Both the position numbers and the translations under genes were made by a program. DNA of 35,589 bases from Candidatus Tetragenococcus pullicola (lineage in GTDB: Bacteria > Bacillota > Bacilli > Lactobacillales > Enterococcaceae), in NCBI GenBank assembly GCA_019115705.1, contig DXDB01000136.1, positions 1 through 35,589 on the forward strand, given 5' to 3'. The stretch's first letter is position 1. Each line of letters starts with the position of its first letter. Under the pieces are notes generated by a model. It had not been told where the DNA came from. It made no database searches and saw nothing but the letters and a program-made list of their open reading frames with translations. Positions 24,490 to 31,730 of this stretch are shown here, piece by piece.

Positions 24490-24612
24490 AGAAACAACCA
24501 GGCACTGAATTTTGCTGTTTTTTTCTTGTTTACACTTATAAAAAGATAAAAAAATTCAAGAGCATTTCCAATCATAGTTTGTTATAATCGAAGAAAAAGG
24601 GTGGGGGACACA

Positions 24613-26121
24613 ATGGAAAAGTTATTAAAACTACAAAATGGTTCTGACATCAGAGGGGTTGCCATTTCAACCGATAAACAAGACGCAATGCTTACTGGCG
24701 AGGCTGTTTCAGCGATTGCAATCGGGCTTGTGAATTGGTTGCGCCAAAAAACAGAGAAGTCTCATTTTAAAATAGGCGTTGGTCGTGACAGTCGTCTCAG
24801 TGGTCCCAAGCTTAAAAAGATATTTTGTGAAACTCTGGTAGATTATGGCTGTGAAGTCATTGACTTTGGCTTAGCTACGACACCAGCTTTATTTATGAGT
24901 ACGCAATTTGAGGCTTTTTCTTGTGATGCTTCGGTGATGCTGACAGCTAGTCATTTGCCTTATGAGTACAATGGAGTGAAGATATTTAGTAAAGATGGCG
25001 GGGCTGAAAAAGAAGATATTCGCTTTATTTTGACCCATAGTCAAAAAGAAGATTCACTGACAAAAGGCAAACTTGCGCAAGCGGATTTGCTAACGCCTTA
25101 TGCCAATCATTTAGTAAACAAGATTTCCCGGAAAAAGGTAGAGACGCCTCTTTCAAACATGAAAATAATTGTTGATGCTGGAAATGGTGCAGGAGGATTT
25201 TTTGCTGAGAAGGTTTTACAACCTTTAGGTGCTGATACATCGGGTTCACAGTTTTTAGAACCAGACGGACATTTTCCCAACCACGTTCCTAATCCAGATA
25301 ATAAAGAGGCCATGGCAAGTATTCAAAAACAAACATTGGCAACAGGAGCTGATCTGGGTATTATTTTTGATACAGATGTCGATCGAGCGGCTGTCGTTAC
25401 TAAGACGGGAGAAATTCTCAATCGAAATAATTTAATTGCCGTTTTAAGTCAGATTGTACTTTCGGAACATCCTGGAACCAGTATCGTAACTAATTCGCCG
25501 ACTAGTGATCATTTGAAGGCTTTTATTGAAGCAAAAGGTGGTCATCAAGTGCGCTATATTTCGGGATATCGGAATGTAATCAATAAGGCTATTTCTTTAA
25601 ATGAACAAGGAATCGATTGCCAACTAGCCATTGAAACGAGTGGACATGCGGCATTTAAAGAAAATTACTTTTTAGATGATGGCGCCTATGTGATTGCTAA
25701 AATACTGATGTTGTTGCCTCAATTACAAGAAAAAGGCGAAAGCTTGGATCACTTGATTGCGGATTTAAAGCAGCCCGAAGAAACACAAGAAGTTCGTTTC
25801 TTTTTAGACGAAGAAAATTTCCGTGGCTTAGGAGAAAAAGTGATTCAAGACCTCGCAAAATGGCCAGTCAAGGGATGGATTGTCGATAGGGAAAACGAAG
25901 AAGGCGTTCGGTTTAAAACTTCAACTCCATTTGGAACTGGGTGGTTTTTATTACGATTAAGTTTGCATGAACCGTTACTTGTGTTGCAAGTGGAAATGGA
26001 TGAGTCTGGAAAGATAAGACAAGTGCTAGAAAAAATCCACCTATTTTTAAAGACCTATCCCACAGTTGACCAGAAAAAGTTAGAGATTTTACTAAATGAA
26101 ATAGAAAGTGGCAAAAATTAA
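24613..26121 (+). CDS. Alpha-D-phosphohexomutase (phosphomannomutase/phosphoglucomutase type)
   Basis: A 502-residue cytoplasmic enzyme that moves phosphate between C6 and C1 of a hexose. The phosphoserine loop is TASHLPYEYNG with Ser113, where the common form is TASHNP. The metal-binding loop is DTDVDRA (usual DGDxDR). The sugar-specificity loop is ETSGHAAF (usual GExSGH), and a C-terminal phosphate-binding domain follows. The sugar preference cannot be fixed from sequence. I selected the ATG at 24613 because a G-rich GGGTGGGGG lies about 7 nt upstream; the GTG at 24601 lies inside that run. It is probably co-transcribed with the amino-acid permease that follows 1 nt after the stop. Confidence 0.85.
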   Translation: MEKLLKLQNGSDIRGVAISTDKQDAMLTGEAVSAIAIGLVNWLRQKTEKSHFKIGVGRDSRLSGPKLKKIFCETLVDYGCEVIDFGLATTPALFMSTQFEAFSCDASVMLTASHLPYEYNGVKIFSKDGGAEKEDIRFILTHSQKEDSLTKGKLAQADLLTPYANHLVNKISRKKVETPLSNMKIIVDAGNGAGGFFAEKVLQPLGADTSGSQFLEPDGHFPNHVPNPDNKEAMASIQKQTLATGADLGIIFDTDVDRAAVVTKTGEILNRNNLIAVLSQIVLSEHPGTSIVTNSPTSDHLKAFIEAKGGHQVRYISGYRNVINKAISLNEQGIDCQLAIETSGHAAFKENYFLDDGAYVIAKILMLLPQLQEKGESLDHLIADLKQPEETQEVRFFLDEENFRGLGEKVIQDLAKWPVKGWIVDRENEEGVRFKTSTPFGTGWFLLRLSLHEPLLVLQVEMDESGKIRQVLEKIHLFLKTYPTVDQKKLEILLNEIESGKN

Positions 26122-26122
26122 A

Positions 26123-27505
26123 ATGGATATATTTCGGAAAAAACCGATACAAAAAAGTCCTATGAGTGGCTTAAAAAAAGATTTAAAGTTAAAAGATTTG
26201 ATTTTATTAGGAATTGGCGCCTGCATTGGTACGGGAATTTTTGTAGTCACTGGGCAAGCTTCAGCGGACTATGCCGGTCCGGCCTCGGTCTTTTCATTTT
26301 TGATTGCGGCCGTCGTTGTGGTTTTAAATGGCTTATGTTTTGCGGAATTTGCTTCACGAGTTCCTGTGACAGGTGGGCCTTATAGCTATATGTATGTTGT
26401 TTTTGGTGAGTTTGCCGCTTGGTTGGCGGGCTGGTTTTTGATTTGTGAGTATATGCTAGCTGTTTCATCAGTGGCCTCAGGGTGGTCTGGCTATGTACAA
26501 GGCTTTTTGAAAAGTTTAGGGATTAGCTTGCCACAAGTTTTAAGGGGAGGCTTTAACCCTAGTCAGGGAACCTATGTGGATCTGATTGCTTGTTTGGTCA
26601 TGATTTTTATTACCTTATGGGTCAATCAGGAAGCAAAGAAAGCCTTAAGTTTAAACAATGTGATGGTTTGGGTTAAATTTGCTATTATTGGTTTATTTAT
26701 TGCAGTTGGTGTTTTTTATATCAAACCAAGTAATTGGCAACCGTATATGCCCTATGGAATCAAAGGCGTTTTTGATGGTGCTGCCTTAGTGTTTTTTGCC
26801 TTTTTAGGATTTGATGCGATCTCAATGGCTGCAGAAGAAGTCAAAGAACCACAAAAAGATGTTCCACGTGGTATTATTGGCTCCATTTTAATTGCCACCA
26901 TTCTTTATGTTGCTGTCACTTTAATTTTAACGGGCATGGTTCCTTTTGAAAAGCTAGGAATAGGAGATCCTGTTGCTTTTGCGATGCGTTTTGTGGACAA
27001 AGGCTTGATTGGCTCGATTATATCAGTGGGTGCCATTTTGACGCTTTTGACTGTATCAATTTCAATGTTATATTCATTGGCACGGTTGGTTTATGCCATT
27101 AGTAAAGACGGTCTACTGCCGTTGTCTTTAGCCAAAGTTGACGATAAGAAGCACACACCTCAAAATGCTACCTATGTCACTGGAGTCATCGCTTTATTTT
27201 TTGCAGCGGCTTTTCCATTGAATATTTTAGCCGAGTTGACCAACATTACCGCTTTGTCCTGTTTAATCATGATGTCTTTAGGGGTTTTACGGTTGAGAAA
27301 AGTTCAAGGAAAACCCAAAAAAGGCGAGTTCAGCGTTCCCTTAGTTCCACTGTTTCCGATATTATCTGCTGTGACAAGTTTATTTTTGATGACTCGTTTG
27401 CAAAAGGTCACTTGGATCGTTTTTGCTGTTACCGTACTTATCGGTACTGTTATTTATTTTACTTACGGCTACAGGCATAGTTTATTGAATGACAAAAAGA
27501 ATTAA
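26123..27505 (+). CDS. APC-superfamily amino acid permease
   Basis: This 460-residue membrane protein has about 12 transmembrane segments. The first helix contains GIGACIGTGIFVVTG, the substrate-backbone-binding motif of APC transporters. CFAEFASRVPVTGGPYSY and FFAFLGFDAISMAAEEVKEP are diagnostic of the cationic amino-acid transporter-like (YfnA/CAT) branch. Exact substrates are unknown. The ATG at 26123 begins 1 nt after the stop of the upstream gene, with only a weak AAAGTGG, so translational coupling is likely. The track start GTG 26108 has no ribosome site. A convergent terminator follows. Confidence 0.88.
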   Translation: MDIFRKKPIQKSPMSGLKKDLKLKDLILLGIGACIGTGIFVVTGQASADYAGPASVFSFLIAAVVVVLNGLCFAEFASRVPVTGGPYSYMYVVFGEFAAWLAGWFLICEYMLAVSSVASGWSGYVQGFLKSLGISLPQVLRGGFNPSQGTYVDLIACLVMIFITLWVNQEAKKALSLNNVMVWVKFAIIGLFIAVGVFYIKPSNWQPYMPYGIKGVFDGAALVFFAFLGFDAISMAAEEVKEPQKDVPRGIIGSILIATILYVAVTLILTGMVPFEKLGIGDPVAFAMRFVDKGLIGSIISVGAILTLLTVSISMLYSLARLVYAISKDGLLPLSLAKVDDKKHTPQNATYVTGVIALFFAAAFPLNILAELTNITALSCLIMMSLGVLRLRKVQGKPKKGEFSVPLVPLFPILSAVTSLFLMTRLQKVTWIVFAVTVLIGTVIYFTYGYRHSLLNDKKN

Positions 27506-27512
27506 TCCCATA

Positions 27513-27552
27513 AAAAAACGGACCGATTTCTATAAGAAACGGTTCGTTTTTG
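27513..27552. terminator. Bidirectional terminator between permease and telA
   Basis: AAAAACGGACCGATTTC and GAAACGGTTCGTTTTT form an imperfect stem with a 5-nt loop, flanked by A and T runs, serving the two convergent genes. Confidence 0.8.
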
Positions 27553-27564
27553 TAAGAATCAATT

Positions 27565-28755
27565 TTAAGATTTGTCACTAGTTAGTTCTAACAATTTATG
27601 CTTCAAGTCTTCTTCCATGGAAGCTAGTTCGAATTCGGCACTTTGGCGTTTTTCTTTTCCTTCTCTTTGGATACGTAAGGTTTCTTGAAGAGTTTCGACC
27701 AAATCGTTCTGAGTCTTTTGTAAAGTTTCAATATCAACAATGCCACGTTCATTTTCTTTGGCTGTTTCAATCGCTGAAACTTTCAACATTTCTGAGTTTT
27801 TCTTCAAAAGATCATTGGTTGTTTCGGAAACTTGACGTTGTGCCGTGACAGCATCTTTTTGGCGCAATAAGGTTAAGGCGATTACGACTTGGTTTTTCCA
27901 AAGCGGAATTGCAGTATTGATAGATGCTTGAATTTTTTCGGCTAATGCTTGATTGGTATTTTGAATCAAGCGAATTTGTGGTGCTTGTTGGATCGTAATT
28001 TGACGGGCTAAACGTAAGTCATGCGTGCGCTTGTCTAAACGATCTAAAAATTGGGCATAATCATTCACGATTTGAACATCCATTTGATCGCCCGTTTGTT
28101 GGGCTTTTTTGTTGGCTTCTGGAATAATCGTTTGCTGCAATTCTTCCATTTTTAGTTCGCCAGCCGCAATATAAATATTTAAGGCATCAAAATAATCTTT
28201 ATTTTTATGATAAAGTTGTTCGAGCATTTGATTATCTTTCATCAAGCCATTTTTTTCTTTATCAAGTTTGACCGCTACTTTATCGATTTCGGCGCCAATT
28301 TTTTGATATTTCGCTGTAATTTCAAAAACCGATTGTTTGACCTTACCAAACATTCGCTTAAAGACATTCCCTTCGCCAACGCGTAAGTCGTCAGGATTGG
28401 CTTCTTGCAACCGATACATCAAATCGGTCAACGAATCACCGATAGGTCCGATATCTGCAGCTTGAACATGTGTTAACATCGATTCGGAAAAATCACTGAG
28501 TTTACTTTGGGCTGTCGCTCCATAAGTGATGACAGCTTGTTGATCAGTGGCATCGATTTTTTCCGCAAGCGCTTGGGCCTGTTCTTTGCGTTCGTCAGAT
28601 AGTTGATCAAACAAGCGCGGTGCTGTATTTTGTTTTTGTAATTGGTTGATTTCATTTTGTTGCGTGGTTGTCAACTCGTCCAGATTAGTATCAAAAGGAT
28701 TACTTAATAAATCTTCTAGTGTATCGTTGACATCTTTGCTTTCATTTTCATTCAT
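27565..28755 (-). CDS. telA: TelA family protein (toxic anion/tellurite resistance)
   Basis: This is a 396-residue, helix-rich cytoplasmic protein of the TelA/YceH family. Features include [20 protein letters not shown] and a long coiled-coil-like C-terminal region ([18 protein letters not shown] through [16 protein letters not shown]). The family is tied to resistance to tellurite, some antimicrobials and envelope stress, but its mechanism is not established. The ATG at 28755 is preceded by AAGGGGGAG; the track start at 28833 has no such site. It follows xpaC by 55 nt on the same strand, and the xpaC-telA pair is conserved in Bacillota. Confidence 0.85.
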   Translation of the reverse strand: MNENESKDVNDTLEDLLSNPFDTNLDELTTTQQNEINQLQKQNTAPRLFDQLSDERKEQAQALAEKIDATDQQAVITYGATAQSKLSDFSESMLTHVQAADIGPIGDSLTDLMYRLQEANPDDLRVGEGNVFKRMFGKVKQSVFEITAKYQKIGAEIDKVAVKLDKEKNGLMKDNQMLEQLYHKNKDYFDALNIYIAAGELKMEELQQTIIPEANKKAQQTGDQMDVQIVNDYAQFLDRLDKRTHDLRLARQITIQQAPQIRLIQNTNQALAEKIQASINTAIPLWKNQVVIALTLLRQKDAVTAQRQVSETTNDLLKKNSEMLKVSAIETAKENERGIVDIETLQKTQNDLVETLQETLRIQREGKEKRQSAEFELASMEEDLKHKLLELTSDKS

Positions 28756-28810
28756 TTCAAATAACTCCCCCTTTTTCATTTTTAGATAAGAAGCGAGAAA
28801 GGTATTTTTC

Positions 28811-29488
28811 CTATCTCGCTTCGTGTTGTCCATATTTTGTTTGGTCTCTAGTCAAACTCTTTTTTGCGATTGATAATTCAACATCCATATCGTCCAAATC
28901 GTCTGAGACAAAACGCTGGTAATCTTGGCTAATCAATGCGGCCACTTGATCGATGATTTGGATACTTTCTTCCATTTTATCATAAGCTTCGCGAGATTTG
29001 ATCTCATGGGCATTGATTTCAAGATATTTATCCGTTAATTCGACCATATTTGGCAAATGAGTATATAAAAATTGACTGGCTTCATGCATCCGCAAAGGTT
29101 CATTGACCATTTCTTTGAATAAAGCTTTGGAAGCTCGTAAGGTGTCATATTTTAAATCAATGGCTTTTAGTTTAGCATTTTTCTTTACATTGTTTTGTAA
29201 ATGCTCAATTTGTAAGCGAGTTTGATTTAAGGTTTCGCGAAAGATTTCTACTTCGTGTTCGGACAGTCCACGATCCCGATAGTTTTGTTCCCGTTCTCTG
29301 GATAAAGGTGGAATAGCTGCATCATTTTTGATTGTATCTAGGCTACGACCCTTAAAGCCATAAATGATCAATAAGACGCCAGCCAAAAACAAGAAAATCG
29401 CATACCAATCTCCTGTTCCAGAACCAAAAAGAAAACCTCCTAGCCCTAAGATCACGAGAATTCCAATGATCCATTTTAATTTTTTCAT
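28811..29488 (-). CDS. xpaC: XpaC family protein
   Basis: A 225-residue protein with two closely spaced N-terminal hydrophobic segments (about 5-23 and 28-45), followed by a long helical, charged cytoplasmic domain (about 60-225). This matches XpaC, described in Bacillus as 5-bromo-4-chloroindolyl phosphate hydrolysis protein; that name reflects a screen phenotype, not a proven enzyme. Its gene sits next to telA, as is usual. GGAGGAAG precedes the start codon. An extended -10 (TGCTAAAAT) lies upstream on the minus strand near 29550-29543. Its role is probably envelope-stress related (inference). Confidence 0.82.
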   Translation of the reverse strand: MKKLKWIIGILVILGLGGFLFGSGTGDWYAIFLFLAGVLLIIYGFKGRSLDTIKNDAAIPPLSREREQNYRDRGLSEHEVEIFRETLNQTRLQIEHLQNNVKKNAKLKAIDLKYDTLRASKALFKEMVNEPLRMHEASQFLYTHLPNMVELTDKYLEINAHEIKSREAYDKMEESIQIIDQVAALISQDYQRFVSDDLDDMDVELSIAKKSLTRDQTKYGQHEAR

Positions 29489-29597
29489 AGATAGCTTCCT
29501 CCCATATAACCGATTGAATCTTTTTTAACTGTTTACGAATTTATTTTAGCATGTTCATGAAAAGAAAAGAATCAGTCTTGCGGTGGATTTTTATAAT

Positions 29598-29626
29598 TTA
29601 CGAAAAAATTATAATGTAGTTATGAT
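29598..29626 (+). promoter_or_regulatory. Promoter of the nudF operon
   Basis: TTTACG (29598-29603) and TATGAT (29621-29626) are spaced by 17 nt, 60 nt upstream of the start codon. Two overlapping TATAAT-like hexamers occur nearby, so the exact start is uncertain. Confidence 0.45.
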
Positions 29627-29685
29627 AAACTAGTAGACGAAAGGCTTTAAATCAGGTAAATTAGATAAGAAAGTAGGAGGTAGTC

Positions 29686-30252
29686 ATGTTAGAGTTTGAA
29701 GATTTTGAAGAAAAAACCATCCATCGTCAAGAATTGTACCACGGGAAAATCATCGACGTCGCTTTAGATGATGTGCTATTGCCCAGTGGAGAAACGACCA
29801 AACGGGAATTAGTTTTCCATCCAGGTGGGGTGGGTTTGATTGCATTGACTGATGAAAATAAAATGGTTTTTGTGAAGCAGTTTCGCAAACCTTTAGAACG
29901 AGTGATTTTAGAAATCCCTGCTGGAAAAATAGAAGCTGGAGAAACCGATCCGGCAGCCACTGGTTTACGAGAATTAGAAGAAGAAACAGGCTATCGAGCT
30001 AGCTCTGTGGAACTGATTACGTCCATGTATCTATCCCCAGGTTACGCAAACGAACGCTTGTATCTTTATCAAGCCAAAGGAATTCAAAAAGTAGAACATC
30101 CCCTGGCTCAAGACGAAGATGAAGTAATTGAAGTGTATGAATTAACGTTAGAAGAAGCCAAAGAAGCTATCAAACAAGATGTGATTTGTGACGCAAAATC
30201 TATCTATGCGGTTTTATATTGGGAATTACAAATGGAAAAAGGGAGGATCTGA
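29686..30252 (+). CDS. nudF: Nudix hydrolase, ADP-ribose pyrophosphatase type
   Basis: A 188-residue cytoplasmic enzyme that hydrolyses ADP-ribose to AMP and ribose 5-phosphate. The Nudix box GKIEAGETDPAATGLRELEEETG (split here: GKIEAGE, then RELEEETG) fits GX5EX7REUXEEXGU exactly. VKQFRKPLERVILEIPAG upstream and YLSPGYANERLYLYQA downstream are typical of the ADPRase subgroup. Start is supported by GTAGGAGG. The gene opens a three-gene run (nudF, small membrane protein, mtnN) conserved in Lactobacillales. The next ATG follows the stop by 1 nt. Confidence 0.92.
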   Translation: MLEFEDFEEKTIHRQELYHGKIIDVALDDVLLPSGETTKRELVFHPGGVGLIALTDENKMVFVKQFRKPLERVILEIPAGKIEAGETDPAATGLRELEEETGYRASSVELITSMYLSPGYANERLYLYQAKGIQKVEHPLAQDEDEVIEVYELTLEEAKEAIKQDVICDAKSIYAVLYWELQMEKGRI

Positions 30253-30253
30253 A

Positions 30254-30550
30254 ATGGCAAAAGGGCCTTTAGTAACACGGTCTGAGTTGCGCAGACATCA
30301 AAAAGCTGAAGAAAAACGATTAGAAAAAGAAGCAGATACTGTTTTAAAACAATCAAAAAAAGAATTTAAAGAAGAAGAAAAGCGGATTGATAGTTTTTAT
30401 CGGAAAGAAGCTAAAAAAAATCAACCCATCACTAAAACTCGTTCAGGCCAAAATCAACGATCACGGCAAATGGATCGCTTTTTAGCCAAATGGATCGTGA
30501 TTGTTCTTTTGCTACTAGTTGCTGTTTTATTGATGGTTTTCTTTTTGTAG
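30254..30550 (+). CDS. Small single-pass membrane protein, possible MacP-like PBP activator
   Basis: This 98-residue protein has a highly charged Lys/Glu-rich N-terminal cytoplasmic part (helical, about 10-75) and one C-terminal transmembrane helix (KWIVIVLLLLVAVLLMVFFL). The PLVTRSELRRHQ start and its position between nudF and mtnN match the genomic setting of MacP, which in Streptococcus pneumoniae activates the class A penicillin-binding protein PBP2a and is phosphorylated by StkP. Homology is inferred from layout and context, not from a detailed alignment. The true start is the ATG at 30254 with GGGAGG upstream, not the 30188 track start, which lies inside nudF. Confidence 0.6.
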   Translation: MAKGPLVTRSELRRHQKAEEKRLEKEADTVLKQSKKEFKEEEKRIDSFYRKEAKKNQPITKTRSGQNQRSRQMDRFLAKWIVIVLLLLVAVLLMVFFL

Positions 30551-30571
30551 TTCAATGTGAGGAGAATTAGT

Positions 30572-31267
30572 ATGAAAATCGGAATTATTGGTGCCATGCC
30601 ACAAGAAATTAAAATTTTGACTGAAACCCTTCAACAATTAACCACTTGGGAAAAGGCCGGGGCTCTTTTTTATTCTGGCGTTTTAGGAGAACATCAGGTG
30701 ATTGTGGTTGAATCAGGAATCGGAAAGGTATTAGCCGCACTTACCGCAAGTCTTTTGATACAAGAATATGCGGTTGATTGTTTGATCAATACCGGTTCGG
30801 CTGGTGGCATAGGAGAAAATCTAGCGGTAGGCGATGTCGTTATTTCAGAAAAACTAGCCTACCACGATGTTGACGCGACAGGCTTTGGCTATGAGTATGG
30901 TCAAGTTCCTGGGGGCATGCCATTATATTATGAAGCGGATGCGAACTTGATTTATGCCTTTGAAAAAGCGGCTGAACAAACTGGACAAACGGTGAAAAAA
31001 GGATTAATCGTTACCGGCGACTCCTTTATTGATGCCCCTCAAAAAATTAAAACAATCCTCACTCAATTTCCAAAAGCTTTAGCCTGCGAAATGGAAGGAG
31101 CGGCCATTGCTCAAACAGCTTATCAATTTAAAGTTCCTTTTTTAGTGATTCGTGCTATGAGTGATAATGCCAATCATGAGGCTACTGAAAGTTTCGATGA
31201 TTTCATTGATGAAGCTGGCATTCGTTCGGCCAAAATGGTCTTATCTTTTATAGAAAATTATAAATAA
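30572..31267 (+). CDS. mtnN: 5'-methylthioadenosine/S-adenosylhomocysteine nucleosidase
   Basis: A 231-residue cytoplasmic enzyme (Pfs) that removes adenine from MTA and SAH, recycling methylation by-products and feeding LuxS/AI-2 production. Conserved parts include MKIGIIGAMPQE with Glu12, INTGSAGGI, ACEMEGAAIAQ with the catalytic Glu, and RAMSDNA with the catalytic Asp. Length is typical. The ATG at 30572 follows GAGGAG; the ORF track starts 15 nt earlier. It is the last gene of the nudF operon and is followed by a terminator. Confidence 0.95.
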   Translation: MKIGIIGAMPQEIKILTETLQQLTTWEKAGALFYSGVLGEHQVIVVESGIGKVLAALTASLLIQEYAVDCLINTGSAGGIGENLAVGDVVISEKLAYHDVDATGFGYEYGQVPGGMPLYYEADANLIYAFEKAAEQTGQTVKKGLIVTGDSFIDAPQKIKTILTQFPKALACEMEGAAIAQTAYQFKVPFLVIRAMSDNANHEATESFDDFIDEAGIRSAKMVLSFIENYK

Positions 31268-31270
31268 AAA

Positions 31271-31304
31271 AGTCTCGAAGTCGATGGATTTCGAGGCTTT
31301 ATTT
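31271..31304 (+). terminator. Terminator of the nudF-mtnN operon
   Basis: AGTCTCGAA and TTCGAGGCT form a 9-bp stem with one G-U pair, followed by TTATTT; an A run precedes it. Confidence 0.8.
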
Positions 31305-31362
31305 AAATAGTATGGATGCAACAGGTCTTCTCAGACAAAGGATAGTTTTATATTCAAGAAAA

Positions 31363-31653
31363 GCTAAAATTGGCCATGAAAATTGAAATCTCATGTCCAA
31401 AAAGAGCTAATTGGCCAAGGGAACTGAAATCTCATGTCCAAGAAGAGCTAATTGGCCATGAAAACTGGGATCTCATGTCCAAAAACGGCTAATTGGCCAT
31501 GGAAACTGGAATCTCATGTCCAAGAAGAGCTAATTGGCCATGGAAACTGAAATCTCATGTCCAAGAACGGCTAATTGGCCATGGAAACTGTGATCTCATG
31601 TCCAAGAATGGCTACTTGGCCATGAGAACTGGTGATATCTTATGACCAAGAAA
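31363..31653 (+). repeat. 41-bp tandem repeat array 3 (type B)
   Basis: There are seven units. The first is 43 bp, and exact 41-bp units start at 31406, 31447, 31488, 31529 and 31570; a decaying last unit begins at 31611. Each reads GCTAATTGGCCATG, an A-rich spacer ending AATCTCATGTCCA, then AGAACG or AGAAGA. TTGGCCATG and CATGTCCAA form a 9-bp stem with a single C/T mismatch. It is kept in most units and broken in the 31406 unit, where ATG becomes AAG. The hexamers TGGCCA and TGTCCA have the same 12/17-nt spacing as in type A. There is no coding potential and no unique spacers. Confidence 0.93.
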
Positions 31654-31685
31654 CGAAATAGCAAGCATTCAGTGAATCTTTAAGA

Positions 31686-31724
31686 AAAATAAAAAAGCTC
31701 TTGCATTCTAGAATACAAGAGCTA
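31686..31724 (-). terminator. Terminator of pepO
   Basis: On the minus strand, AGCTCTTG and CAAGAGCT end a long stem centred on ATTCTAGAAT, followed by TTTTTTATTTTT. Confidence 0.9.
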
Positions 31725-31730
31725 AAACTA

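Larger units (their letters stand above)
24245..24612. other. 368-bp intergenic region with terminator and repeat array 2
   Basis: It contains the exporter terminator, the second 41-bp repeat array (24309-24489), and about 120 bp of A/T-rich sequence that should hold the promoter of the phosphohexomutase gene. ORF-track frames across the array on both strands have no ribosome sites and are dismissed. Confidence 0.6.
31268..31730. other. 463-bp convergent intergenic region with repeat array 3
   Basis: The region holds the mtnN terminator, the type B 41-bp array (31363-31653), and the pepO terminator. About 50 bp on the left (31310-31362) and 30 bp on the right show nothing recognisable. Confidence 0.7.

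Noticed and set aside
24108-24575. ORFs of 74-155 aa on both strands across repeat array 2
   Set aside because: Same cause as array 1. They also cross a strong terminator, and the longest overlaps the end of the exporter gene.
7469-31653. CRISPR arrays
   Set aside because: The units are contiguous 41-bp tandem copies with no unique spacers between constant repeats, and no cas genes are in the window.
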